A stretch of DNA of 64,000 nt from Candidatus Rokuibacteriota bacterium (GTDB lineage Bacteria > Methylomirabilota > Methylomirabilia > Rokubacteriales > CSP1-6): positions 18,785-82,784 of the forward strand of contig VGLJ01000013.1 of NCBI GenBank assembly GCA_016866775.1. Reading direction: 5' to 3'. Under the pieces are notes generated by a model. The model was not told where the DNA came from and did not search any database. It saw only the letters and a list, made by a program, of their open reading frames with translations. Shown one piece after another: positions 16,993 through 25,735 of the stretch (position 1 is its first letter; every line of letters begins with the position of its first letter). Both the position numbers and the translations under genes were made by a program.

Positions 16993-18021
16993 TCACGCGA
17001 GCTCGCCGCGGACCCGCCGTGCGCCCTCGACGAGCGCCTTCAGCTTCCCGAACGCCGTCTCGCGCGCGAGGTACTTCATGCCACAGTCCGGCGCCGGGAC
17101 CAGCCGCTCCGGCTTCAGGTACGTGAGGCCCGCGCGGATGCGCGCGGCCACGGTGTCCGGCGACTCGACGTTCCGGTCCGCGAGGTCGATCACGCCCAGC
17201 ATGATCGTCTTCCCCGCGAGGTCTCCGAGGATCCCGAGGTCGAGCTTCGGCTGCGCCGCCTCGATCGAGATCTGCGTCGCGATCGAATCCGCGAGCTGCG
17301 GGAGGAACGAGTACCCGGTCGGCTTCTGCGTCTTCACGACGGCCGCGTAGCCGAAGCAGAGATGCACCACGGTGGGCACGGTGATGCCGTCGAGCGCGCG
17401 GTTGATCGCGCGCACGGCAAAGCGCCGGGCGGCCTCGGGATCGTTGCGCAGCCACGGCTCGTCGAGCTGGATCACGTCCGCGCCCGCGGCCTGCAGATCG
17501 CGCAGCTCGGCGTTCACGGCGAGTGCCAGATCCATCGCGAGCGCTTCCACGTCCGGATAGAACTCGTTCCTCGCCTGCTGCGCCATCGTGAACGGGCCGG
17601 GCAGCGTGATCTTCGCCGGCCGATCCGTGTTCCGGCGGAGGAACTGCATGTCGCGCAGCTCGATGGGCCGCGTGCGCTGGATCTTGCCGACCACGCGCGG
17701 CACCGGGGTCTCGTTGCCGTAACGGTCTCGGATCATCGCGGGGTTCTTGATGTCGACGCCGTCCAGCGCCGTGGCGAAGCGGTTCGAGTAGCTCTCGCGG
17801 CGGATCTCGCCGTCGGTCACGACGTCGATGCCCGCGCGCTCCATGTCCCGGATCGCCACGATCGTGGCGTCGTCCTGCGCCTGCTCGAGCAGCGGCTCGG
17901 GGATGCGCCAGATGCCTTGCTCGCGGATGCGCGGCACGCGCTTCGCCAGCAGCAGCGCGCGGTCCACGAGCCAGTCGGGCTGCGGATAGCTACCGACCAC
18001 CGTCGTCGTCAACATCGTCAT
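16993..18021 (-). CDS. MetE C-terminal-like (cobalamin-independent methionine synthase family) protein
   Basis: A 342-aa UROD/MetE-like barrel. It starts TTTVVGSYPQPDWL, and the zinc-site signatures are visible: VVHLCFGY (His/Cys) and APDCGMKYLARE near the C-terminus (Cys). This equals only the catalytic C-terminal half of MetE. Stand-alone versions transfer methyl groups from methylcobalamin-like, betaine or thiol donors to homocysteine or other thiols. It overlaps the last ABC permease gene by ATGA, suggesting that the imported compound is a sulfur or methyl donor (sulfonate or similar). Start 18021 has AGGGAG. Confidence 0.85.
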   Translation of the reverse strand: MTMLTTTVVGSYPQPDWLVDRALLLAKRVPRIREQGIWRIPEPLLEQAQDDATIVAIRDMERAGIDVVTDGEIRRESYSNRFATALDGVDIKNPAMIRDRYGNETPVPRVVGKIQRTRPIELRDMQFLRRNTDRPAKITLPGPFTMAQQARNEFYPDVEALAMDLALAVNAELRDLQAAGADVIQLDEPWLRNDPEAARRFAVRAINRALDGITVPTVVHLCFGYAAVVKTQKPTGYSFLPQLADSIATQISIEAAQPKLDLGILGDLAGKTIMLGVIDLADRNVESPDTVAARIRAGLTYLKPERLVPAPDCGMKYLARETAFGKLKALVEGARRVRGELA

Positions 18022-18755
18022 GTCTCCCTGTACGAGGCGACCATTCGCTCGAGCCGGCGCAGCGCGAGCTCGTGCATCCCGGTCATCACGAGCACCAGGA
18101 TGATGCCCGCGTAGACGCCGGGGCTGTTCAGCAGCGTCCGGTAGCGGGTGATCAGGAACCCCAGTCCTTCCGCGGCGCCCAGCATCTCGGCCACGATGAC
18201 GCCGACGATCACGAGCGCGCCGCCGAGCCGGAGCGCGGCGACGATCGACGGCAGGCTTGCCGGCAACGCGATGAAGAGGATCTGCTGCAGACTCGTGGCG
18301 CCGAAGGCGCGCGCGGTCTCGCCGAGCGCCGGGCTCAGCGCGGCGACGCCCGCCACCGCCGTCAGCATCGTCGGGATGAACGCGTAGATCGACGCGAACG
18401 CGATCTTCGACTCGGCGCCCAGCCCGAACCACACCATCATGACGGGATAGAGCACGACGAGCGGCACCGCGTACGCGCTCCGGAAGACGGGCAGCAGCAT
18501 GCGGCGCGCTCTCGGCGACGCGCCGATGATCTGGCCGACCAGGATGCCGCCGCCGCACGCGATGACGTACGCGACGAGGATCTCGCCGACCGTCGTCGGC
18601 AGGCTCGCGAGGTACTCGCCATGGTTCTCGACGAGCGCGCCGACAGCCTCGCTCAGCGAGGGGACGAAGAGGCGCGGGATGACGCCGGCGCGCGGCAGCA
18701 CTTCCCACGCCGCGAGGATCGAGAGGTACAGCGCCGCCTGGCTCACGCGCGTCAC
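18018..18755 (-). CDS. NitT/TauT-family ABC permease
   Basis: A 245-aa inner-membrane permease with about six helices and the EAA loop ETARAFGATSLQQILFIALPASLP near residue 150. It starts at GTG 18755, overlapping the ATPase gene (GTGA). With the second permease (19522-20277), ATPase and SBP it forms an importer of the SsuABC/TauABC kind; two non-identical permeases suggest a heterodimer. Confidence 0.88.
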   Translation of the reverse strand: MTRVSQAALYLSILAAWEVLPRAGVIPRLFVPSLSEAVGALVENHGEYLASLPTTVGEILVAYVIACGGGILVGQIIGASPRARRMLLPVFRSAYAVPLVVLYPVMMVWFGLGAESKIAFASIYAFIPTMLTAVAGVAALSPALGETARAFGATSLQQILFIALPASLPSIVAALRLGGALVIVGVIVAEMLGAAEGLGFLITRYRTLLNSPGVYAGIILVLVMTGMHELALRRLERMVASYRET

Positions 18756-19525
18756 CGGCGCTCCGCCTGGCGGATGTGCTGCCAGATCCGCTCCTTCAGG
18801 ACCCCGAACCGCTCGCTGGACGTCATCGCGAACGTGCGCGGCCGCGGCAAGTCCACCGCGACGTCGTCCACGATGCGTCCCGGGCGCGCGCTGAGCACGA
18901 TCACCCGATCGGCGAGGTACACGGCTTCGTTCAGGCTGTGCGTCACGAAGAGCACGGTCTTGCGCGTCTCCGACCAGATGCGCAGCAGCTCGTCGCCGAG
19001 CAGCATCCGTGTCTGCTCGTCGAGCGACGCGAACGGCTCGTCCATCAGCAGCACGGCCGGATCCTGCACGAGGCCGCGCGCGATGGACACGCGCTGCTTC
19101 ATCCCGCCGGAGAGTTGATGCGGGAGCTTCTCCTCGAAGCCCGCGAGTCCGGTGAGCGCGAGCATGTCCCGGGCGGCCGCGCGCCGCTCCAGCTTCGACA
19201 CCCGACGGAGCTTCAGCGGGAACGCGACGTTGTCGACGGCGGTGAGCCACGGCAGGAGGTTCGCCTCCTGAAAGATCATGCCGACCTTGCGGGGCATCGG
19301 CGCGGTGATCCGCTCGCCGTCGCAGAAGACGGTGCCGCTCGACGGCCGGCGCAGCCCGGCCACGAGCGAGAGCAGCGTGGACTTGCCACACCCGCTCGGG
19401 CCGACGATGGCGACGAACTGGCCGTCGGGCACCTCCAGGTCGATGCCGTCGAGCGCGAGCACGCCGGCGCCGTCCGCGCCGAAGCGATGCGACACGCCGT
19501 GGATCGAGACGAGCGTCTTCGTCAT
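18752..19525 (-). CDS. NitT/TauT-family ABC ATPase
   Basis: A 257-aa ATP-binding subunit. Walker A GPSGCGKST (~residue 42), Q-loop FQEANLLPW, signature LSGGMKQR, Walker B VLLMDEPF and H-loop VTHS are all intact. It belongs to the nitrate/sulfonate/taurine import subfamily. ATGA overlap with the upstream permease and GTGA with the downstream one, so the complex is likely translated in fixed ratio. Confidence 0.92.
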   Translation of the reverse strand: MTKTLVSIHGVSHRFGADGAGVLALDGIDLEVPDGQFVAIVGPSGCGKSTLLSLVAGLRRPSSGTVFCDGERITAPMPRKVGMIFQEANLLPWLTAVDNVAFPLKLRRVSKLERRAAARDMLALTGLAGFEEKLPHQLSGGMKQRVSIARGLVQDPAVLLMDEPFASLDEQTRMLLGDELLRIWSETRKTVLFVTHSLNEAVYLADRVIVLSARPGRIVDDVAVDLPRPRTFAMTSSERFGVLKERIWQHIRQAERR

Positions 19526-20277
19526 GCGACCCGTCTCCAGAACCCCAGGCGCGACTCGACGACACGCAGCACTTCGTTCACGAAGACGGCCGCGATCGCC
19601 ACGATGACGAGCGCCGCGTAGAGCTGCGGCATCTGGAGGTTCTCGCCCCACGCGGCGATGCGGTAGCCGATGCCGTCGCGCGCCCCGTAGATCTCGCACA
19701 GGAGCACCGCGGTGATGTTGAAGATCATCCCGAGCCGCGCGGACTCGAGGAGGATGGGCGCCATCGACGGCAGGTAGATCTCGCGGATCACCTGCCAGGG
19801 CGTCGCCCCGTACGCGCGGCTCACCGTCACCAGCTCCCGCGGCACCGACTCGACGGCCGCGATGCCGCCCATGATCACGACGAAGAGGGTCGTGAAGACG
19901 CCGAACGCGATCTTCTGCGGGATGCTGACGCCGAACACGAGGATGAAGACCGGCAGGAAGATCGACTTCGGCACGCCGAAGAGGAAGTTGATCAGCGGCC
20001 GGAACAGCGCGCCGAGGAACGGCACCTCGGCGAGCGCGAAGCCGATGAAGAGCCCGGCCGGCGCGGCGATCAGGAAGGCCGCGAGCACTTCCCACGCGGT
20101 CACCCCGAGGCTGGCGAGGACCTCGGGACGGCGCGCGAGCTTCAGGAGCGCGTCGAGGATCGTGCTCGGCGCGGGCGCCAGGCTCGGGTCGAGCGCGCCG
20201 CGACGGACCAGCACTTCCCAGAGCAGGAAGAGTCCGACGCCGCCGGCGGCGACGATCAGGCGCTCGTGCCGCCGCAT
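19522..20277 (-). CDS. NitT/TauT-family ABC permease
   Basis: A 251-aa membrane protein with about six helices. The EAA-type loop SRAYGATPWQVIREIYLPSMAP lies near residue 155. It starts 8 bp after the SBP stop and overlaps the ATPase gene by ATGA. It is paralogous to the 18018-18755 permease but diverged. Confidence 0.9.
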   Translation of the reverse strand: MRRHERLIVAAGGVGLFLLWEVLVRRGALDPSLAPAPSTILDALLKLARRPEVLASLGVTAWEVLAAFLIAAPAGLFIGFALAEVPFLGALFRPLINFLFGVPKSIFLPVFILVFGVSIPQKIAFGVFTTLFVVIMGGIAAVESVPRELVTVSRAYGATPWQVIREIYLPSMAPILLESARLGMIFNITAVLLCEIYGARDGIGYRIAAWGENLQMPQLYAALVIVAIAAVFVNEVLRVVESRLGFWRRVA

Positions 20278-20284
20278 CGGTCCG

Positions 20285-21226
20285 CTAGGGCTTCGTCGGC
20301 GCGATCGGCATGTTCACGAACACCTCGCCGGCCGGCGCCATGTCCTTCACGCCGCTCGCCGCCGCCAGCTCGAGCGCCTTCTCCACCGACGCGAGCTTCG
20401 ACTGCCCGTCGCGCGAGAGCTTGAGGAACGTGCGCTCGAACTCCATCTTCGCGATCTCGGGCGAGAGCTCGTTGTTGGTGGCGATGGTCTTGATCGCGTA
20501 GTCGGGGTGGTGGCGCATGGACTCGAGCGCGCCGTAGAGCGCGTTGAGACCTTTCTGGATGAAGGCGCGCCGCTCGTTGATGTTCTTCTCGGTCGCCGTC
20601 CAGCCGCCGATGAGGTTCGGCGGCATGGCCGTCGCGAAGTCGATCAGCACCCGCACCTTCCCCTCGGAGACCACCTGAGAGCTGAGGGGCGAGTAGATCA
20701 CCGCCGCCGCGAGGTTGTTGTTGAGCAGGTTCGGCACGAGCCCGCCACCGCCGACGCCGATGCGCTGGAACGTGGCCTTGTTCGCGCTCTGCGCCCACAG
20801 CGCGAGCGTGTCGGTGCCGGAGCCGGCGGACGTGATGCCGACCTTCTTGCCGTCGAGCTCCTTGACGGCCTTCACCGCCGAGTCCGTCTTCACGCCGAGG
20901 ATCCACCCCGACCACTCGTCGCTGAAGCCGCCGACCACTTTTGTGAGCACGCCGCGCTTCCGTGAGGTCGCGATCAGCGGCACCGCGACCGAGCCGAGAT
21001 CCGCCGAGCCCGCGCTGATCGCCTCGAACGTCTCGCCGCCGCCGCGGTAGATCGTGATCTCCGGCTTCAGGCCCTCTTTCTCGAAGAGGCCCTTCTCTGT
21101 CGCGACGGTCGCGAGGATCGTCGGGAAGTACGTCTTCGTGGCGCAGCCGATGCGGATGACTTCCTGGGCTTCGGCGCCGGTGACCAGCCCCAACAGCGCG
21201 ACGACCAGCGCGACGAGCTTTTTCAT
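20285..21226 (-). CDS. ABC substrate-binding protein (NMT1/SsuA family)
   Basis: A 313-aa periplasmic binding protein. Signal peptide MKKLVALVVALLGLVTGAEA, then VIRIGCATKTYFPTILATVATEKGLFEKEGLKPEI, typical of sulfonate/nitrate/taurine binders, and LDGKKVGITSAGSGTDTLA. GGGAGGACGCG precedes the ATG. First gene of the five-gene importer plus MetE-like operon. The ligand is unknown; sulfonates or methylated thiols are suggested by the MetE-like neighbour. Confidence 0.9.
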   Translation of the reverse strand: MKKLVALVVALLGLVTGAEAQEVIRIGCATKTYFPTILATVATEKGLFEKEGLKPEITIYRGGGETFEAISAGSADLGSVAVPLIATSRKRGVLTKVVGGFSDEWSGWILGVKTDSAVKAVKELDGKKVGITSAGSGTDTLALWAQSANKATFQRIGVGGGGLVPNLLNNNLAAAVIYSPLSSQVVSEGKVRVLIDFATAMPPNLIGGWTATEKNINERRAFIQKGLNALYGALESMRHHPDYAIKTIATNNELSPEIAKMEFERTFLKLSRDGQSKLASVEKALELAAASGVKDMAPAGEVFVNMPIAPTKP

Positions 21227-21337
21227 CGCGTCCTCCCGGTTCGTGGTGTGCCGGGAGACTACAAGAGAATCAAGAGGTTGGCCAGCACCGCACACAACCT
21301 GCCTGTTCTGGAGGGCGCCGGCGCTAGGCTCGTCCTG

Positions 21338-21787
21338 ATGATCTTCGCGTCGTGGAGCTGGCGCTCGTGGGTCCTATTCGTCCTGGCCGCCGTTGCGGTG
21401 GCCGCGTATTTCGGCGTGCTGCCGGCGGTCGAGCAGGCGCTCGAGCCGCCGACGGCGCCGGAGGTCGTCGCGAAGCTCGCCGCTCAGCCCAAGGTCGCGC
21501 AGTCGTTCAGCGAGCCGCTGTACGGCCGGATGGACGCCTGGATGCTCATCTTCCTGTTCGTCTTCGTCTCGCCCCTCGCGCTCCTCATGGCCGTGACGAT
21601 CGGCATCTTCCTGCTGTCCGCGCTCGCCGGCGCGTTCGCGCCGCTGCTCGGCGGCGAGAAGATCGCGATGCTCGTCATGGAAATCGGCAGCATCGTCGCG
21701 GTCTTCATGACCCGCGACTCCTGGCTGCCGCCGCTGATGTACTTCCTGGGGCTCGTCGCGCGCGCCTACGTCGTCATCGCCGCCTAG
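21338..21787 (+). CDS. Small membrane protein of unknown function
   Basis: A 149-aa protein with three or four hydrophobic segments (SWVLFVLAAVAVAAYF near residue 10, AWMLIFLFVFVSPLALLMAVTIGIFLLSAL, and a C-terminal pair) around a short Ala/Pro-rich periplasmic or cytoplasmic loop. I do not recognise it. I chose ATG 21338 because TAGGCT lies 7 nt upstream (leaderless signature) and no Shine-Dalgarno exists. The ORF is open to 21248. Confidence 0.6.
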   Translation: MIFASWSWRSWVLFVLAAVAVAAYFGVLPAVEQALEPPTAPEVVAKLAAQPKVAQSFSEPLYGRMDAWMLIFLFVFVSPLALLMAVTIGIFLLSALAGAFAPLLGGEKIAMLVMEIGSIVAVFMTRDSWLPPLMYFLGLVARAYVVIAA

Positions 21788-21798
21788 CGACGTACGAG

Positions 21799-21984
21799 TC
21801 AGTCGCCCAGCGAATCACACACGCCGGCCGCGGCGTTGTACCAGCCCTCGCACTTCGGCTCCTCGTACGTCGCCGGTGACGCGGTGCCGTTCTCGCCCAT
21901 CCCCGCGGACCGCGTTCCCGTCGCGCAGCCCGCGCACGCCGCGAGCATCACCAGTCCGAACACTGCGATACGCATTGAAGTCAC
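21799..21984 (-). CDS. Tiny lipoprotein, C-terminal Cys motif
   Basis: About 61 aa. A lipoprotein signal (AVFGLVMLAACAGC) is followed by a short Gly/Ser/Thr linker and the C-terminus CEGWYNAAAGVCDSLGD. This matches CDGYYNEVVGICEIMGD of the 2871-3053 peptide, and the segment GCATGTRSAG matches GCATGTQSSG of the 43830 lipoprotein, so the three are paralogues. GTG 21984 has GAGGAGG at 7 nt; ATG 21975 is the alternative. A sigma-54-like element lies about 45 bp upstream. Function unknown; the protein is probably anchored in the outer or inner membrane. Confidence 0.7.
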   Translation of the reverse strand: MTSMRIAVFGLVMLAACAGCATGTRSAGMGENGTASPATYEEPKCEGWYNAAAGVCDSLGD

Positions 21985-22025
21985 GCCGCGCCTCCTCGTC
22001 TCGTTTGTGGGACGACCACGCTCCC

Positions 22026-22041
22026 TGCAAGGAGCGATCCA
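22026..22041 (-). promoter_or_regulatory. Putative sigma-54 promoter of the Cys-motif lipoprotein
   Basis: On minus, TGGATCGCTCCTTGCA: TGG and TTGCA match the sigma-54 consensus and GG/GC are 10 nt apart. A dyad GATGG-N7-CCATC (22062-22078) lies about 30 bp upstream and could be an activator site. Confidence 0.5.
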
Positions 22042-22175
22042 CGACGGCAGACGTTCGAGGAGATGGAAAATCGCCATCCCGATCGACCGTCGTCGGAGTC
22101 GCGACGGGGAGACCGCGGGGCGTGTTTGCGTCGACCGTGGCGTTATGCCTCAATGAGCGCCGAAAGGAACCGACG

Positions 22176-23213
22176 ATGCGCTACCGCCCCTTCGGACGAA
22201 CCGGTCTCTCCGTCTCCGCCCTCGGCTTCGGCTGCTGGCCGATGGCCGGCGATCGCTACGGCGCGGTCGAGGATCACGAGGCCATCAAGGCGATCCACCG
22301 CGCGCTCGACCTCGGCGTGAACTGCGTCGACACCGCGCCGGCGTACGGCGGCGGCCACTCGGAAGAAGTCGTCGCGCAGGCGCTCGAGAAGCGGCGGCGC
22401 GACGTCATCCTCGTCACGAAGTGCGGCGTCCGGCCGCCGCCACCCGGCCAGCTTGGACCGCTGCGCGATGCGAGCCGCGCCAACATCCTGCGCGAGATCG
22501 ACGCGAGCCTGAAACGATTGCGCACCGACTGGGTCGACGTGCTGCTGATCCACTGGCCGGATGCCTCGACACCGTTCGACGAGAGCATGCGGGCGCTGGA
22601 AGAGGTGGTGACGTCCGGCCGCGCGCGCTTCGTCGGCGTGTCGAATTTCACCGGCGCGATGATCGCCGACTGCCTGCGCACGCGACGCGTCGACGTCTCG
22701 CAGGTCGGTTATCACATGTTCGATCGCCGGCAGGAGCGCGAGACGTTTCCCCCGTGCCTCGAGCACGGGATCGGCGTCATGGGCTATGGCTCGCTCGGCC
22801 ACGGATTGCTGACCGGCGCGTTCACGCCCTCGACGTCGTTCGGTGAAGTCGCGCGTGACTGGCGCGGCGGCGGCGTGGCGTTCGGCCAGCCGATCTTCCG
22901 CGGCGACAACTTCAAGCGGAACGTCGGCGTCGTCGAGCGGATCCGCAAGGAGATCGCGGAGCCGCGCGGCGTGGCTGTGAGCCAGATCGCGCTCGCGTGG
23001 GTGCTCGGCCATCCGGCGCTCAGTACCGCGCTCGTCGGCGCGCGCACGCCGGCCGAGGTCGACGCCAACAACGCCGGCGCGGAGCTCGAGCTCTCGGCGG
23101 ACGAGCGCGCGAGGATCGACGCGATCCTCGAGGGCGCGGCCGGGCGCGTGCGCGAGTTCACGCCGCTGCGCCCGGCGATGGAGCCGTGGGGCGCGGAGAT
23201 CCCCGCGCGCTAG
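22176..23213 (+). CDS. Aldo/keto reductase
   Basis: A 345-aa TIM-barrel oxidoreductase. It starts MRYRPFGRTGLSVSALGFGCWP, with the catalytic set Asp/Tyr in DTAPAYGGG, Lys in VTKCG and His in LLIHWP. The NADPH-binding C-terminus includes ALVGARTPAEVDANN. AAGGAACCGACG precedes the ATG. It reduces carbonyls with NADPH; the substrate is unknown. Divergent from the small Cys-motif lipoprotein. Confidence 0.9.
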   Translation: MRYRPFGRTGLSVSALGFGCWPMAGDRYGAVEDHEAIKAIHRALDLGVNCVDTAPAYGGGHSEEVVAQALEKRRRDVILVTKCGVRPPPPGQLGPLRDASRANILREIDASLKRLRTDWVDVLLIHWPDASTPFDESMRALEEVVTSGRARFVGVSNFTGAMIADCLRTRRVDVSQVGYHMFDRRQERETFPPCLEHGIGVMGYGSLGHGLLTGAFTPSTSFGEVARDWRGGGVAFGQPIFRGDNFKRNVGVVERIRKEIAEPRGVAVSQIALAWVLGHPALSTALVGARTPAEVDANNAGAELELSADERARIDAILEGAAGRVREFTPLRPAMEPWGAEIPAR

Positions 23214-23367
23214 GTCAGCAGCTCGCCGGGCGTGCCGATCGCCGCGCCCACGTCCGCGGGGAGACGAATGGTGAACATGGCGAGACCGAGGCCGGTCCCG
23301 CCAGAAGTTCCGGACCACGGGTGGTGGAGCGTTGTTTGGCGTATGCTCCTCCGCCAAGGAGGGCTTC

Positions 23368-24153
23368 ATGCCGAGACCACGTGGCCGCTTCCTTCCGATC
23401 CTCATCAGCGCCGCGGTCCTGGCGAGTGGGTGTGCGACGGCCGACCTGACCCCCGCCCGGCTCGCCGTCAGCCCCGCGGAGCAGCCGCTCGTCGAAAAAG
23501 GCCGTGCGCTGTTCAACGACACGAAGCTCTCGGGCGACGGCAAGTTCTCGTGCGCCACCTGTCACCCGAACGACGCGCACACGAACAACAAGACGTACGT
23601 GGGCGTCGACGTCGTGAAGGACGGCGATCCGCGCGGACGGAGCACGCCGACGATGTGGGGCGTGGGCCAGCGCGCGGCGCTCTCGTGGGCGGGGACGGCG
23701 CCGAGCCTGCAGGGGAACATCCGCGGCATCATCGTCAACCGCATGAAGGGACCGGAGCCGTCGCCCGACACGCTGGCGGCGCTGGTCGCGTATCTGAAAT
23801 CGCTCGGCTATCCCGCCAATCCGTATCTGAAACCCGACGGCACGCCGACGGACGCCGCGCCCGCCGCCGCCAAGCGGGGCTTCGCGGTGTTCGAGCGCGC
23901 GGGGTGCAAGGCCTGCCACCTCCCGCCGACGTACGACAAGAAGGACGTGGAGGACGTATTCTCGGGCGGGACGTTCAAGGTCCCGTCGCTGCGCGTCGTC
24001 CGGCACACCGCCCCGTACTTCCACGACGGGCGCTTCCAGACGCTCGACGAGACGGTGAAGTTCATGTGGGAGTACGTGCAGAAGGCCGGCACGTCGGAGA
24101 AGCTGACGGACGCCGACCTGCGCGATCTCGTGGAGTTCATGAAGATCCTGTGA
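23368..24153 (+). CDS. Di-haem cytochrome c lipoprotein (MauG/CCP-like)
   Basis: A 261-aa exported protein with a lipobox (LISAAVLASGC) and two CxxCH haem c sites, CATCH near residue 71 and CKACH near 186. The layout (PSLRVVRHTAPYFHDGRFQTLDE, two haem modules) matches MauG/bacterial cytochrome c peroxidase relatives, which handle H2O2 or quinone electrons in the periplasm. AAGGAGGGC lies before the ATG and TATGCT (23342-23347) is a possible -10. Maturation needs a Ccm system not present here. Confidence 0.85.
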   Translation: MPRPRGRFLPILISAAVLASGCATADLTPARLAVSPAEQPLVEKGRALFNDTKLSGDGKFSCATCHPNDAHTNNKTYVGVDVVKDGDPRGRSTPTMWGVGQRAALSWAGTAPSLQGNIRGIIVNRMKGPEPSPDTLAALVAYLKSLGYPANPYLKPDGTPTDAAPAAAKRGFAVFERAGCKACHLPPTYDKKDVEDVFSGGTFKVPSLRVVRHTAPYFHDGRFQTLDETVKFMWEYVQKAGTSEKLTDADLRDLVEFMKIL

Positions 24154-24175
24154 TGGCTTAGGCCCGCGCCGGTCT

Positions 24176-24204
24176 TTGACAACGGCCCGGCGCGGGCGTA
24201 GCGT
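24176..24204 (+). promoter_or_regulatory. Sigma-70 promoter
   Basis: TTGACA, 17 bp, TAGCGT: a perfect -35 with ideal spacing, 36 bp upstream of the amidohydrolase ATG, which also has GAGGAGGTG. Confidence 0.65.
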
Positions 24205-24240
24205 CCGCACCACCTGCCGATCCGCCAGAGGAGGTGCGCG

Positions 24241-25386
24241 ATGAGCGCGTACAAACTCATCTCGGCCGATTCCCACATCGTCGAACCGCCGGACCTCTAC
24301 GCGAGCCGCATCGAGCCGAAGTTCCGGGATCGAGCGCCGCGGATGGAGCGACTGAAAACGCCCGCGGGCCGCGAGTTCGACGCCTGGTTCATCGACGGCC
24401 AGCAGGCCGGCACGCTGGGTGCGGTGATCCAGGCGGGCCAGCGCTTCGAGGACCCGTCGCAGATCGACTTCCTCGGCACGTGGGAGGGCGTGCGGCTCGG
24501 CGCCTACGACCCGCACGCGATGGTGAAGGAGAACGAGATGGACGGCGTGTGGGGCGCGTGCCTGCAGCCGAGCCAGGGCCTCTTCTGGTACCGAATTCCG
24601 GAGACCGCGCTGCTCTCCGCGATCTGCCGCGTCTACAACGACTGGATCGCGGACTTCTGCAAGCCGTTCCCCGATCGCCTGAAGGGCATCGCGATGCTGA
24701 ACGTGGACGACGTCGAGGAGGGCGCGCACGAGCTGGAGCGCTGCGCGAAGCTCGGGCTGGTCGGCGCGTTCATCCCGGTGTCGCCGCTGCCCGATCGTCC
24801 GTACAGCGATCCGGTCTACGACCGCCTCTGGGCGACGGCGCAGGACCTGAACGTTCCGCTGCTGCTGCACATCGGCACCCCGCGCCACGGCGTTCCCGGC
24901 TGTGAGTTCACGATGAACCTCAGTGAGCTCACCGGCGCGGGCCGCTCGACGACGGACTACTGGGTGCGCTACTCGCTGTCCTCGATGGTCTTCGCGGGCG
25001 TCTTCGATCGCTTCCGCACGCTCAAGGTCGGCTCGGTCGAGCACGAGGCGTCGTGGCTCCCGCACTGGCTCAAGCAGATGGACTTCACGTATCGCGAGCG
25101 CCCGGTGTTCACGAAGGGCTGGAAGTCGGCGGAGGGTCTCCTCCCGAGCGACTACTGGCAGCGCAACATGTTCGTGGAATTCATGGAGGACGACCTCGCG
25201 ATCCAGCTCCGTGATTCGATCGGCGTCGACACGATGCTGTGGGGCAGCGACTTCCCGCACGCGGAGTCGACGTGGCCGAAGTCGCGCGAGTTCCTGAACC
25301 GGATCTTCTCGGGCGCGCCGGAGGACGTGGTCCGCAAGGTCACGTGCGACAACGCCGCGCGCCTGTTCGGGTTCAGTCTTTCATGA
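24241..25386 (+). CDS. Amidohydrolase_2 (ACMSD-like) family protein
   Basis: A 381-aa metal-dependent hydrolase or decarboxylase. It begins ISADSHIVEPPDL (metal DxH), has LLLHIGTP (~residue 205), VGSVEHEASW and the C-terminal metal Asp in WGSDFPHAEST. Relatives decarboxylate or hydrolyse aromatic acids. A Rieske ferredoxin overlaps it by ATGA, suggesting coupling to an aromatic-oxygenase pathway. It has its own sigma-70 promoter. Confidence 0.87.
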   Translation: MSAYKLISADSHIVEPPDLYASRIEPKFRDRAPRMERLKTPAGREFDAWFIDGQQAGTLGAVIQAGQRFEDPSQIDFLGTWEGVRLGAYDPHAMVKENEMDGVWGACLQPSQGLFWYRIPETALLSAICRVYNDWIADFCKPFPDRLKGIAMLNVDDVEEGAHELERCAKLGLVGAFIPVSPLPDRPYSDPVYDRLWATAQDLNVPLLLHIGTPRHGVPGCEFTMNLSELTGAGRSTTDYWVRYSLSSMVFAGVFDRFRTLKVGSVEHEASWLPHWLKQMDFTYRERPVFTKGWKSAEGLLPSDYWQRNMFVEFMEDDLAIQLRDSIGVDTMLWGSDFPHAESTWPKSREFLNRIFSGAPEDVVRKVTCDNAARLFGFSLS

Positions 25387-25703
25387 CGGAGACGATCGAC
25401 GGGTTCGTGGCGGTGGCTCAGGTCTCCGACCTGCCGCCGGGCAAGATGACGTGGGTGCCGGTCGATCGCGAGCGTGTCCTCGTCGCCAACGTCGGCGGCA
25501 CGTTCTACGCGATCCGAGACATCTGCGGCCACCGCCACGAGTCGCTGTCGAAGGGCACGCTGTTCGGCTACGTCGTCGAGTGCCCGTTGCACTTCGCGTG
25601 TTTCGACGTGCGCTCGGGCAAGTTCATCAGCGGCCCGGCGTCGGCGGACATCCAGACGTACGAGGTGCGGACTGACGGCGATGTCGTATACGTGAAGCCA
25701 TAG
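25383..25703 (+). CDS. Rieske-type [2Fe-2S] ferredoxin
   Basis: A 106-aa soluble Rieske protein. Cluster ligands are CGHRH (~residue 42) and CPLHFACF (~63). Such proteins pass electrons to ring-hydroxylating dioxygenases or act as assembly partners. Translationally coupled to the amidohydrolase by ATGA. No reductase or oxygenase alpha subunit is adjacent. Confidence 0.9.
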   Translation: MTETIDGFVAVAQVSDLPPGKMTWVPVDRERVLVANVGGTFYAIRDICGHRHESLSKGTLFGYVVECPLHFACFDVRSGKFISGPASADIQTYEVRTDGDVVYVKP

Positions 25704-25735
25704 CTTCAGTCTTCATCGCCGTCCTCACCATCGCC

